Below, piece after piece: positions 1 to 8,237 of a stretch of DNA of 64,000 bases. Every line of letters begins with the position of its first letter. The first letter of the stretch is position 1. The translations under genes were made by a program, and so were the position numbers. The stretch is taken from the NCBI RefSeq assembly GCF_030908385.1, contig NZ_CP133091.1, positions 3,343,501 to 3,407,500 on the forward strand, in the 5' to 3' direction. The notes beneath the pieces are model-generated. The model saw only the letters and a program-made list of their open reading frames with translations, did not search any database and was not told the origin of the DNA. The stretch comes from Mangrovimonas sp. YM274. Lineage in GTDB: Bacteria; Bacteroidota; Bacteroidia; Flavobacteriales; Flavobacteriaceae.

Positions 1-1174
1 TCGCGATCCCATATTCTGTTACCACGTAATGGATATGGGATCGTGTTGTTACAACCCCTGCCCCAGGCCTTAATGTTGGTACAATTCTACTGATACCACT
101 TTTGGTAACCGAAGGCAAGGCAATGATGGCTTTCCCACCTTCACTTAGGGAAGCGCCTCGTATAAAATCCATTTGTCCACCTACCCCGGAATACATTTTT
201 GTTCCGAAGGAATCTGCACATACCTGTCCTGTTAAATCCACTTCAATGGCAGAATTAATCGCCACCATTTTGGGGTTTTGCTTAATCACCGAGACGTCGT
301 TTACATAATCTGAAGAACGCAATTCCACATACGGATTGTCATGCACGTAATCATATAAACGTTGTGAGCCCATTAAAAAGGTAGCCAAGGCTCTTCCTGG
401 ATCGATGCCTTTATAATTACCGGTGATGACATTACTTAAAATTAAATCAATAACCCCATCTGAAAACATTTCGGTATGCAGCCCTAAATCTTTATGTGAG
501 GTCAAACGTGTCAGCACGGCATTGGGAATATTCCCAATCCCCATTTGCAAAGTGCTACGGTCTTCAATTAAACTCGCCACATAATCACCAATGGTGGTTT
601 CCAAATCAGAAGGTGTCCCCACATGATGTATTGGCAGAGGCTCATCGCAATCCACAAAAGCATCAATTTCGGATACGTGAATAATACCATCCCCAAAAGT
701 TCTTGGCATTTGTTTGTTTACTTGAGCAATTACATAATCGGCATTGTCAATGGCCGCCAAAGTAGCTTCCACCGAAACACCCAAAGAACAATACCCATGT
801 CTATCGGGTACGGATACATGAATAAGCGCTACTTGCAGGTCCACGATATTTCGCTTGAACAACAACGGCAATTCGCTTAAAAATACTGGAGTATAAGAAC
901 CGTTCCCAGCCTGCAGTGTGTGGCGCACGTTTTTCCCAAGGAAAAAGGAATTCACATGAAAACTGTCTCTCAACTCCGGATTGGCATAAGGAGCCTCTCC
1001 CTCAGTATGCAATTGGCAAATCTCAACATTTCTAAGTTCCTCATGTCTTTCCGTCAAGGCCTTAATCAACACTTGAGGTGCTGCTGCCGCTGCCTGTAAA
1101 TATACTTTATCGTTGGACTTTACTATTTTAACCGCTTCTTCTGCTGTAACTGACTTATACATAACACTTCTCAT
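1..1174 (-). CDS. Acetyl-CoA hydrolase/4-hydroxybutyrate CoA-transferase family protein, 3' end cut off
   Basis: Reading the minus strand from an ATG at 1174 gives about 391 codons that stay open to the left edge, so the C-terminus (probably a few dozen residues) is missing. Seen: the motif HTEMFSDG near residue 232, which in this CoA-transferase family carries the catalytic glutamate that forms a CoA thioester; GIGNIPNAVL just before it; and TTRSHIHYVVTEYG near the truncated end. Family knowledge: these enzymes move CoA between acyl groups such as acetate, succinate or 4-hydroxybutyrate, or hydrolyse acetyl-CoA; the exact substrate cannot be read here. A second in-frame ATG at 1162 is an alternative start. 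The gene is divergent from map. No exact promoter box was found; a TACTTTG sequence one base short of consensus lies just upstream. Confidence 0.88.
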   Translation of the reverse strand, partial: MRSVMYKSVTAEEAVKIVKSNDKVYLQAAAAAPQVLIKALTERHEELRNVEICQLHTEGEAPYANPELRDSFHVNSFFLGKNVRHTLQAGNGSYTPVFLSELPLLFKRNIVDLQVALIHVSVPDRHGYCSLGVSVEATLAAIDNADYVIAQVNKQMPRTFGDGIIHVSEIDAFVDCDEPLPIHHVGTPSDLETTIGDYVASLIEDRSTLQMGIGNIPNAVLTRLTSHKDLGLHTEMFSDGVIDLILSNVITGNYKGIDPGRALATFLMGSQRLYDYVHDNPYVELRSSDYVNDVSVIKQNPKMVAINSAIEVDLTGQVCADSFGTKMYSGVGGQMDFIRGASLSEGGKAIIALPSVTKSGISRIVPTLRPGAGVVTTRSHIHYVVTEYGIA

Positions 1175-1267
1175 TAATTCTCTTTGCAAAGTAATTAAAT
1201 AAATCTGTAACCCACACTGACCAAAGTCAGTACAAAAACCAATGTAAGATAGCTAGTTTATTTTAAG

Positions 1268-1275
1268 TATCTTTG
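1268..1275 (+). promoter_or_regulatory. Promoter -7 box of map
   Basis: TATCTTTG matches the Bacteroidota -7 consensus TAnnTTTG. It ends 18 bases before the map ATG, which predicts a very short leader of roughly 12 bases. No convincing -33 TTTG is present. Confidence 0.6.
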
Positions 1276-1293
1276 CACATATTTTTTTGAATC

Positions 1294-2112
1294 ATGATTA
1301 TAGCAAAAACAAGAGAGGAAATAGAAATGATGCGCGAAAGCGCCTTAATTGTATCCAAAACTTTAGGAATGTTGGCCAAGGAAGTAAAGCCTGGCGTAAC
1401 CACTTTGCAATTGGATAAAATGGCGGAGGAATTTATTAGGGAACAAGGTGCCATTCCAGGTTTTTTGGGATTATACGACTTCCCAAATACACTTTGTATG
1501 AGTCCTAACTCTCAAGTAGTCCATGGATTCCCAACCGATGAGCCATTGATGGAAGGAGACATTATTTCCATTGACTGCGGTGCTATCAAAAATGATTTTT
1601 ATGGAGACCATGCCTACACGTTCCCCGTGGGTGAAATTGATCCAGAAACCCAAAAGTTATTGGATGTAACCAAGGAATCTCTTTACATAGGAATCAGGGA
1701 ATTTAAAGTTGGTAACCGTGTGGGAGATGTTGGATTCGCCATTCAGCAGTTTTGTGAATCTCATGGTTACGGGGTAGTTCGTGAGCTTGTAGGACATGGT
1801 ATTGGACGCAAAATGCACGAAGATCCAGAAATGCCAAATTATGGAAAACGCGGCCGCGGGAAAAAATTCATCGAAGGTCAAGTGGTGGCTATCGAGCCTA
1901 TGATCAATATGGGAACTCACCGCATCAAGCAACATAGAGATGGTTGGACCATCACTACTTTAGACAATAAACCATCTGCGCATTTTGAACATGACGTAGC
2001 CATTATTGATGGAAAACCTGAAATCCTTTCTACGTTTGCCTATATCTACGAAGCATTGGGCATCGAGAGCGACGAAGAAAACGAATTCAGACAAAAAGCA
2101 TTGGTCCTTTAA
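1294..2112 (+). CDS. map: Methionine aminopeptidase, type I
   Basis: Removes the initiator methionine from new cytosolic proteins using a two-metal centre. All five metal ligands of the family are visible: D94 (SIDCGA), D105 (GDHAYTF), H168 (VGHGIG), E201 (AIEPMI) and E232 (HFEHD), plus the substrate histidine H77 (VVHGFP). At 272 residues it has a short C-terminal extension beyond the catalytic core, which ends near residue 250. The ATG at 1294 follows a close promoter box, so no longer form is likely. It leads a likely operon with the DUF3050 gene (8-base gap) and the methyltransferase gene. Confidence 0.97.
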   Translation: MIIAKTREEIEMMRESALIVSKTLGMLAKEVKPGVTTLQLDKMAEEFIREQGAIPGFLGLYDFPNTLCMSPNSQVVHGFPTDEPLMEGDIISIDCGAIKNDFYGDHAYTFPVGEIDPETQKLLDVTKESLYIGIREFKVGNRVGDVGFAIQQFCESHGYGVVRELVGHGIGRKMHEDPEMPNYGKRGRGKKFIEGQVVAIEPMINMGTHRIKQHRDGWTITTLDNKPSAHFEHDVAIIDGKPEILSTFAYIYEALGIESDEENEFRQKALVL

Positions 2113-2120
2113 TCAGATTT

Positions 2121-2903
2121 ATGAATAGAATTGATTTAATCGAGCAGCAACTTACCCCGCTTCGAGACACCCTCAATAACCACCATTTATACAGCAACCT
2201 ATCCTCTATTGAAGACATCAAAATCTTTATGGAGCAGCATGTTTTTGCTGTTTGGGACTTTATGTCTTTATTAAAGGCATTGCAAAACCAGTTAACCACG
2301 GTAACATTACCTTGGGTACCTGCCAAAAATCCAGCTACAGCACGATTCATTAATGAAATTGTATTGGGTGAGGAAAGCGATGTCAATGAACTTGGTGAGC
2401 CTAAAAGCCATTACGAAATGTACTTGGATGCCATGAGGCAAATTGGTGCCAATACAACGCCAATAGAAGCTTTTGTTAACGATATATGTGAAGGAGCTAC
2501 TATTAACGATGCCGCAACAAAAACGTCTCTACAAGAAGAAACCTTAAAGTTTATCAATTTCACCTTTGAGGTGATCGCCAGCAATGAAGCTCACAAAATT
2601 GCATCGGCTTTTACCTTTGGTCGTGAAGATGTGATTCCTGATATGTTTTTCCAAATCATCAATCAGTCGGAGGCAGAAAAAACCGATTGTAGTAAATTGA
2701 CTTACTATTTAAACCGTCACATTGAATTGGATGGTGACGAGCATGGACCTTTATCCCTAAAGATGATTGCCGAACTTTGTGGTGATGATTCGCAAAAATG
2801 GGAAGAGACTTTGGAAGTGGCCAAATTGGCCCTCCAACACCGCATACAACTTTGGGACAGCATTGCAGAATTGATTACATTGTCCCAACCAATAGAAATG
2901 TAA
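2121..2903 (+). CDS. DUF3050 family protein (haem-oxygenase-like fold expected)
   Basis: A 260-residue soluble protein that I recognise as DUF3050 from its opening, with a histidine in [15 protein letters not shown] (H39) and the later stretch [13 protein letters not shown]. The family is thought to share the all-helical haem-oxygenase-like fold; no function is established, and fold membership alone does not show haem or iron binding. It starts 8 bases after map, and its stop codon is directly followed by the first codon of the methyltransferase gene, so the three genes are probably co-transcribed. There is no signal peptide or membrane segment. Family assignment is good; role is unknown. Confidence 0.82.
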   Translation: MNRIDLIEQQLTPLRDTLNNHHLYSNLSSIEDIKIFMEQHVFAVWDFMSLLKALQNQLTTVTLPWVPAKNPATARFINEIVLGEESDVNELGEPKSHYEMYLDAMRQIGANTTPIEAFVNDICEGATINDAATKTSLQEETLKFINFTFEVIASNEAHKIASAFTFGREDVIPDMFFQIINQSEAEKTDCSKLTYYLNRHIELDGDEHGPLSLKMIAELCGDDSQKWEETLEVAKLALQHRIQLWDSIAELITLSQPIEM

Positions 2904-3674
2904 TTGCCCTTGAAGAAGCTTTTCAAAATAGTTTTAAATACCGTACCCAGACCAGTACTTATTCGTTTAAGTTATGCGGTTAGACCAATTTTAGCTGCTT
3001 ACCTCAAAGGCGATCAATTTACAGACCCTATTGACGGGAAAAGCTTTAAAACGTTCCTACCTTACGGATATGGCAACCAAAGAAGCAATGTATTATCACC
3101 TTCCACTTTGTCTTTAGAACGTCACAGACTGTTATGGCTGTATTTAAAAAATGAAACCGACTTTTTTACGGGACAGCATAAAGTACTTCATTTTGCACCA
3201 GAGCAGGCCTTTTACAAGCGTTTTAGAGCCATGGACAACTTGAACTATACTACTACTGACCTCAATTCGCCTTTGGCCGATGTAAAAGCAGATATCTGCA
3301 ATCTCCCTTTTGAAGACGATTCCTTTGATATCATCCTATGCAACCATGTTTTGGAACACATTCCAGACGATACCAAAGCCATGCAAGAACTATATCGGAT
3401 TTTAAAACCAGGCGGTTTTGGAGTGTTTCAAATCCCGCAAGACCTTAATCGAGAAGTTACGTTTGAAGACGACTCCATTACGGACAAGAAGGAACGTGCC
3501 AAAATCTTTGGGCAGTATGACCACGTAAGGGTATACGGCAGGGATTATTTTGACAAACTCCGAAGTATTGGATTTACCGTAGAAGAAGTTGACTATACAG
3601 CAAGCCTTTCAGAAAATGACATTGAGACCTATTGCCTTGCCAAGGGAGAAATTATTCCAGTGGTAAGAAAATAG
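2904..3674 (+). CDS. SAM-dependent methyltransferase, class I
   Basis: A 256-residue methyltransferase. Motif I appears as KVLHFAPEQAF near residue 94, a variant seen in a subgroup of these enzymes, and the later motifs DIILCNHVLEHIPDD and LYRILKPGGFGVFQIP are typical of the Methyltransf_11 fold. The substrate is unknown. The start is odd: the reading frame is the same as that of the DUF3050 gene and opens directly after its TAA, with no ATG before codon 103. The first possible starts are TTG at 2904 or TTG at 2910; the second gives MKKLFKIVL, a natural-looking N-terminus. Translation probably depends on ribosomes finishing the upstream gene. It converges with apbE, leaving a 12-base gap without a hairpin. 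Confidence 0.85.
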   Translation: MPLKKLFKIVLNTVPRPVLIRLSYAVRPILAAYLKGDQFTDPIDGKSFKTFLPYGYGNQRSNVLSPSTLSLERHRLLWLYLKNETDFFTGQHKVLHFAPEQAFYKRFRAMDNLNYTTTDLNSPLADVKADICNLPFEDDSFDIILCNHVLEHIPDDTKAMQELYRILKPGGFGVFQIPQDLNREVTFEDDSITDKKERAKIFGQYDHVRVYGRDYFDKLRSIGFTVEEVDYTASLSENDIETYCLAKGEIIPVVRK

Positions 3675-3686
3675 ATGCACTCCAAT

Positions 3687-4667
3687 TTATTCTGCAGGGA
3701 AACCGTTTATTGCCTTGGTTTCAAACTCGCCTTTGTCATTTTCAAAGATCAAGAACACTTTTAATTCTGGGTGTTTTCCCAAAAACGCTTCCACTTTTTC
3801 AATCCCCATCGCTTTAAAGGCTGTAGCATAAGCATCTGCTGTCATGCAATCTTCTGCAATTACGGAAATGCTTAACAGGTTGGTTTTGCTAGGGTATCCT
3901 GTTTTAGTGTCTATAATATGAGAATAGCGATTGCCATTGTCATCGATTTTGAACTTTCTATAGGTTCCTGAAGTCGCCATAGCTTGGTCGTGTAATTCTA
4001 TGGCCTGTAAAATGGATTGAGCCCCATCAAAATGAGGTTTTTCAACACCGACTTTCCATGCTTGCTCCTTATCTATATTAATCCCTTTACCTCGGATTTC
4101 GCCACCAATTTCAACCAAATAATTACCAACATTTTGACTCTCCAAATACTCACTAATAACATCCACTCCGTAACCTTTGGCAATGGCATTGAAATCTAAA
4201 AAGGCATTAGGACGTTTTTGAACTTTACCATCAACAAGGCCCAGTTTGTTGAAACCAACATCTCGCATGAGACTATCGATTTGCATACTGTCTACATGGT
4301 TAATTTTTCCTTGCGGACCAAAATCCCAAGCATTTACAACTCCACCAATAGTAGGATCAAAAGCCCCTTCTGTGTGCCTATAAATTACTTTTGCAGCATT
4401 AAATACTTTGGAAAAATGTTCATCCACCTGCATGTCTTCATTTCTGTTGATTTTTGAAATATCAGAATCTGAAATATAAGTAGACATGGATTTGTTAATC
4501 ACGGTAAACAGACTATCAAACTGTGCTTGGTAATTTTCATCGGAATCATAAATCACCGAATAGGTTGTTCCAAATACAGAACCTGTAAGTTTGGTATTCT
4601 TGATCTGTTTACTGCAGGAAAAACATAGGGCAATTAACAATGTTAATGCCAAAGCTTTTTTAATCAT
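3687..4667 (-). CDS. apbE: FAD:protein FMN transferase (ApbE family), lipoprotein
   Basis: Transfers the FMN part of FAD onto threonines of target proteins, classically NqrC and NqrB of the Na+-NQR. The 326 residues begin with a lipoprotein signal ending in LCFSC (C18), so it should be anchored on the periplasmic side. Family motifs seen: FLDFNAIAKGYGVD, SHIIDTKTGYP, and AEDCMTADAYATAF near the C-terminus, where acidic and threonine residues bind magnesium and FAD. The nqr operon, its expected client, lies 2.3 kb away on the same strand. It begins 39 bases after the small gene at 4707-5084 and is probably co-transcribed with it. The ATG at 4667 is clear from the signal peptide. Confidence 0.95.
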   Translation of the reverse strand: MIKKALALTLLIALCFSCSKQIKNTKLTGSVFGTTYSVIYDSDENYQAQFDSLFTVINKSMSTYISDSDISKINRNEDMQVDEHFSKVFNAAKVIYRHTEGAFDPTIGGVVNAWDFGPQGKINHVDSMQIDSLMRDVGFNKLGLVDGKVQKRPNAFLDFNAIAKGYGVDVISEYLESQNVGNYLVEIGGEIRGKGINIDKEQAWKVGVEKPHFDGAQSILQAIELHDQAMATSGTYRKFKIDDNGNRYSHIIDTKTGYPSKTNLLSISVIAEDCMTADAYATAFKAMGIEKVEAFLGKHPELKVFLIFENDKGEFETKAINGFPAE

Positions 4668-4706
4668 AATTAGGCTAAATAAATGTTATTTCTATACTAA
4701 GGGTGT

Positions 4707-5084
4707 TCAATTTAAATGCGTATCGATTACCTGAATGCCATTGTACTCGATTAAATATTCTTCATTTAAATACAAAGGAAGTTCTTCGCCATTGGGATTC
4801 CCCAAACCTACACCTGCATATAATACCTTGGCATCTTTATCCCGGGCGTGTTTTTTAAAGGTTTCCATCCAAACTACATCATAATTGTTGGGATTATCCG
4901 GTAACAACACGGCTCTCACAATCACAAAATAATATTGACTGTTTTTATCGATACACACAAATTGGGGATGGCGTTTGAGTTTGCTATTAACAGCTACAAA
5001 TTCAAATCCACGTTGCTCCAAATCCCGACCTACATGGTTCATGGCTAAGTTGTGAAGTTCCTGTTTTGTCAATGGTTTACTCAT
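4707..5084 (-). CDS. Small conserved-looking protein of unknown function near nqr/apbE
   Basis: A 125-residue soluble protein with no signal peptide, membrane segment or cysteine-rich site apart from one cysteine (FVCIDKN). It has a mixed alpha/beta pattern and clear coding character: segments such as QYYFVIVRAVLLPDNPNNYD and VLYAGVGLGNPNGEELPLYL look like packed strands and turns. The gene lies directly upstream of apbE on the same strand, so a supporting role in flavin attachment or NQR assembly is possible, but that is inference from position only. A promoter box ends only 4 bases before the ATG, which suggests a leaderless transcript. Confidence 0.75.
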   Translation of the reverse strand: MSKPLTKQELHNLAMNHVGRDLEQRGFEFVAVNSKLKRHPQFVCIDKNSQYYFVIVRAVLLPDNPNNYDVVWMETFKKHARDKDAKVLYAGVGLGNPNGEELPLYLNEEYLIEYNGIQVIDTHLN

Positions 5085-5088
5085 GCGG

Positions 5089-5096
5089 CAAAGGTA
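5089..5096 (-). promoter_or_regulatory. Promoter -7 box, leaderless layout
   Basis: TACCTTTG on the minus strand, an exact TAnnTTTG match, ending 4 bases before the ATG at 5084. With transcription normally starting 4-7 bases after the box, the mRNA should begin at or beside the start codon. Confidence 0.5.
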
Positions 5097-5163
5097 TCAC
5101 AAAATAGTTTTTTAAGTGAATCCCCAAGCATCAATTTTGAAACGTCCAAAATTGAAATCCCTA

Positions 5164-6270
5164 TCAGTACTCTTTTAACTGATACTCTTCCAAAAGAAAT
5201 TCCCAATCCCGGCTTTCTGTTAATTGCAGCAGCCCTATAGACAGTTGATTTTGTAATTCTGTAGGGAGTGCTTTTGCCATAGGCATTCCATACAACTGTA
5301 CATTAAACCTAATAGGAAGTAGATGGAGTGCTGCATAATCCAAGTTATTACTAAGCTGAAAATCCAACCAAGGTTCGTCATAAATAAAATAATCAAGATG
5401 CCCTTCATTAAGTTCTTCTAATCCTTTTAACAATTCAGGATAGGCAACTGTATTCCGAAAGAAATTTCTACTTAAATACTCACTGGTCGCAGAGGCCTCA
5501 ACCGTTCCTACCTTAGCCAACTTGAAATCATCCAAATTATGGGTGTGTTGGGTTAGCTCATGAACCGTAAGACTAGAAGTAATACTGGCCGAAAATATGG
5601 CGATAATAATCAATGAGCACAGCATCCATACAAAGGCTATAAAACGCCCCAAATTAGAAAGCGGTACTTTATCTCCATACCCCACCGTAGTCATTGTTAC
5701 AGCAGACCACCAAAAACTACTTACCAAGCCCTTGGCCCCTCTTTCAAAATGATTGTTCTGTTTTTCTACCATCCAAATCAAAAAACCAAACACCAACACC
5801 AAGGACCCCAATATTATGACAAGATACAACAAGCGATAACTAAAAATAGCCTTGAGAACGCTAAGTACGGAATGCCACTTAGTACCCTTCTTTTGGGCAA
5901 TTGCCAAATTCCCAACATAAAATGGATAAGTAAAATTAATGTTTCTGTTCCTGTGGCTAGTTATGGTTATTGGATTAATTGCTAAGTCAATTTGATTTAT
6001 CTCCAAATCTTCCAAAAGCCTCTTTAAAGGCATTTCTGAAGTATAGCGTACCAACTTATAGGGTTGATCAAGATCTTGCGCCATTTGCTCCCATAACCAT
6101 ATGCTAACCCCATGCATACTCCCATCAGCCTTAAAAATGACAAAAGGTGCCGATTCGTAAACACCAACTCGTAAAGTATCTTGAGAAATTTGAGCAGTCG
6201 CATTGCCCCCAAATAATGGAGTTGATAGCAAAAGAATGATAATCCAATATTGAATATAATTCTTCATCAA
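5164..6270 (-). CDS. Prokaryotic glutamate-receptor-like ligand-gated potassium channel (GluR0 type)
   Basis: A 368-residue protein with the complete layout of a bacterial ionotropic glutamate receptor: signal peptide (1-27), first ligand-binding half S1 (about 32-130), membrane helix (147-168), pore helix and filter, second membrane helix (211-236), and second ligand-binding half S2 (about 250-365). The filter is TTVGYGD (194-200), the potassium-channel signature. In S1, ITITSHRNRNINFTYPF aligns with the eukaryotic receptor stretch whose arginine grips the ligand's alpha-carboxylate (here R107). In S2, GTVEASATSEYL matches the receptor GT..SGST.E motif. Expected role: opening a K+ path when an amino acid binds in the periplasm. 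The ligand is unknown. It sits between apbE and nqr, in the same direction as both. It could be misread as a plain solute-binding protein if the pore is missed. Confidence 0.88.
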   Translation of the reverse strand: MMKNYIQYWIIILLLSTPLFGGNATAQISQDTLRVGVYESAPFVIFKADGSMHGVSIWLWEQMAQDLDQPYKLVRYTSEMPLKRLLEDLEINQIDLAINPITITSHRNRNINFTYPFYVGNLAIAQKKGTKWHSVLSVLKAIFSYRLLYLVIILGSLVLVFGFLIWMVEKQNNHFERGAKGLVSSFWWSAVTMTTVGYGDKVPLSNLGRFIAFVWMLCSLIIIAIFSASITSSLTVHELTQHTHNLDDFKLAKVGTVEASATSEYLSRNFFRNTVAYPELLKGLEELNEGHLDYFIYDEPWLDFQLSNNLDYAALHLLPIRFNVQLYGMPMAKALPTELQNQLSIGLLQLTESRDWEFLLEEYQLKEY

Positions 6271-6419
6271 TGTGATTAGGATGTTCTAATTTAAGAAATA
6301 AAACTTTACGGAATTTCATTGCCCTATAAAATCCAAATAAAACATAACAATAAGCCAATTAACACCAAAAACAGTTCGATTAATCTAATTTTTAGTAACT
6401 TAAAGCAAATATCAATCTT

Positions 6420-6866
6420 ATGATAACTTCTAATAGATTCGATCAAGCCATTCAAAAGCTATATAATGCCTTTCATAACGACACCTTAAACCCTGAATGT
6501 TGCAAGCAGTGTGCGGTGGGAAACATTTTGGACCATAAAGATTCATGGAAACATTTATCAAATGGTCATGGTTCTTTAGAATTAAATTACCTGGGAATGG
6601 TACACCAAAACCTAGGACGAAGATTTAATGGGTACACACCGTTGGAGTTATTACAAATTGAAGCCACTTTTTTAAAGGCTTGCGGTTTTAAACTACCCTT
6701 GCATTACAGAAACAAAAAACCAACTAATCCCACGGATAAAAATACTCTTTTTAAGGGTTTAAGTGCTGTTGTAGGATTGCTATGCAAATTGGATAATATC
6801 AACAATGTTATGGATTGCGCTGTCCTATTTAACTATGAGAAGAAGCCTAAAGAAGTTTTATTCTAA
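6420..6866 (+). CDS. Unknown soluble protein with Cys cluster, next to nqr
   Basis: A 148-residue protein I do not recognise functionally. Near the N-terminus it has NPECCKQCAVGNIL (C28, C29, C32), a cysteine grouping that could bind a metal or act in thiol chemistry, followed by a histidine-rich stretch (HKDSWKHLSNGHGS). The middle, YTPLELLQIEATFLKACGF, looks helical. There is no signal peptide, so it is cytosolic. It faces away from the channel gene and converges on nqrF, with a shared two-way terminator between. Closeness to nqr and apbE suggests a link to iron-sulfur or flavin handling, but this is inference. The start ATG at 6420 is the first in frame. No exact promoter box was found. 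Confidence 0.72.
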   Translation: MITSNRFDQAIQKLYNAFHNDTLNPECCKQCAVGNILDHKDSWKHLSNGHGSLELNYLGMVHQNLGRRFNGYTPLELLQIEATFLKACGFKLPLHYRNKKPTNPTDKNTLFKGLSAVVGLLCKLDNINNVMDCAVLFNYEKKPKEVLF

Positions 6867-6876
6867 AATTCTCCAT

Positions 6877-6908
6877 AAAAAAAGCCGATTCAATTGAATC
6901 GGCTTTTT
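6877..6908. terminator. Two-way terminator between the 6420 gene and nqrF
   Basis: Palindrome AAGCCGATTCAATTGAATCGGCTT flanked by A-runs on the left and T-runs on the right, so it can act on both strands of the convergent pair. Confidence 0.88.
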
Positions 6909-6925
6909 CGTATCTATTATTTGGA

Positions 6926-8236
6926 TTATCCTCCAAAATCATCAAAACGGATGTTTTCATCTGGAAGACCAAAATCTTGTCCCATTTTTTCTACAGCCTT
7001 GTTCATTAACGGCGGTCCACAGAAATATAATTCGATATCTTCAGGAGCATCGTGATGATCCAAGTAGTTTTCGATTACACAGTTGTGAATGAATCCTACG
7101 AATCCATCTCCAGCCTCATCATGAATATCTTTCTTCACTTTCCAGTTATCTTCCGGAAGTGGCTCAGACAACGCCAAGAAGAACTTAAAGTTAGGGAAAT
7201 CTCTTTCTAAAGCTCTAAAGTGCTCAATATAGAACAACTCGCGCTTAGAACGTCCTCCGTACCAGTAAGTAACTTTTCTACCCGTTTTAAGAGTCTTGAA
7301 TAAGTGGTACAAGTGCGAACGCATTGGTGCCATACCTGCTCCACCACCTACATATAACATTTCAGCGTCTGACTCGTTGATGAAGAATTCACCATAAGGT
7401 CCTGAAATAACCACTTTATCACCTGGTTTTCTTGAGAAAATATAAGATGACGCAATACCTGGATTTACGTCCATCCATCCATTCTTAGCTCTATCCCATG
7501 GTGGCGTAGCAATACGTACATTAAGCATAATGTCACGTCCCTCTGCTGGGTAAGAAGCCATAGAGTAAGCTCTCTCAACAGTTTCATCATTCTTCATTAC
7601 CAATGGCCAAAGCCCAAATTTATCCCATTCAGCTTGAAACTTATCCGGAGTTTCGTGCTCTTCTGGGTGTGCGGTAATGTCGATATCAGAATATTTAATT
7701 TCACACTTAGGAATTTCAATTTGGATATACCCTCCAGCTTTATAGTTCATATCCTCTGGGATGCGTACTACAAATTCCTTAATGAAAGATGCCACGTTGT
7801 AGTTACGTACAACTTCAGCTTCCCACTTCTTAATTCCAAATACTTCTTCAGGAATGGTGATTTCCATGTCTTGTTTTACCTTAACCTGACATGCCAAACG
7901 TGCACCATGCTGTAACTCTTTACGAGTAAAGTGAGGTGTTTCTGTTGGCAAGGCTTCTCCTCCACCAGACAATACATGACACTCACATTGGATACAAGTT
8001 CCACCTCCACCACATGCGGAAGGCAAGAAGATTTTTGAATTTCCTAAAGTAGATAATAAGGTTCCACCTGATCCTACTTCAATTTCCTTTTCCCCGTTAA
8101 TTTTAATTTTAACCGGTCCTGAAGGAGATAATTTTTGTTTTACAAATAATAACAAGGACACCAATAAAAGTGTTACTACCAAAAAGGCAGCGACCGTTGC
8201 TACTATGGTTCCTACTGTACCTGCTGCTAATATCAT
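6926..8236 (-). CDS. nqrF: Na+-translocating NADH:quinone reductase subunit F
   Basis: Electron-entry subunit of Na+-NQR: oxidises NADH with FAD and passes electrons to a 2Fe-2S centre. Layout over 436 residues: one N-terminal membrane helix (about 5-32), a ferredoxin domain with C75, C81, C84 and C116 (SACGGGGTCIQC and ARLACQV), then the ferredoxin-reductase part with the FAD motif RAYSMASYP and the nucleotide motif GGGAGMAPMRS, ending in the family-typical FDDFGG. Somewhat longer than the Vibrio protein (about 407), mainly from insertions in the reductase half. Last gene of the operon, one base after nqrE, and followed by a two-way terminator. Confidence 0.98.
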   Translation of the reverse strand: MILAAGTVGTIVATVAAFLVVTLLLVSLLLFVKQKLSPSGPVKIKINGEKEIEVGSGGTLLSTLGNSKIFLPSACGGGGTCIQCECHVLSGGGEALPTETPHFTRKELQHGARLACQVKVKQDMEITIPEEVFGIKKWEAEVVRNYNVASFIKEFVVRIPEDMNYKAGGYIQIEIPKCEIKYSDIDITAHPEEHETPDKFQAEWDKFGLWPLVMKNDETVERAYSMASYPAEGRDIMLNVRIATPPWDRAKNGWMDVNPGIASSYIFSRKPGDKVVISGPYGEFFINESDAEMLYVGGGAGMAPMRSHLYHLFKTLKTGRKVTYWYGGRSKRELFYIEHFRALERDFPNFKFFLALSEPLPEDNWKVKKDIHDEAGDGFVGFIHNCVIENYLDHHDAPEDIELYFCGPPLMNKAVEKMGQDFGLPDENIRFDDFGG

Positions 8237-8237
8237 G

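Noticed and set aside
102-880. Several plus-strand open frames across the left edge
   Set aside because: They lie on the opposite strand of the CoA-transferase gene, whose family motifs are clear, and show no motif of their own.
5164-6270. Plain ABC-transporter solute-binding protein
   Set aside because: The TTVGYGD filter and two membrane helices split the binding domain, as in receptor channels.
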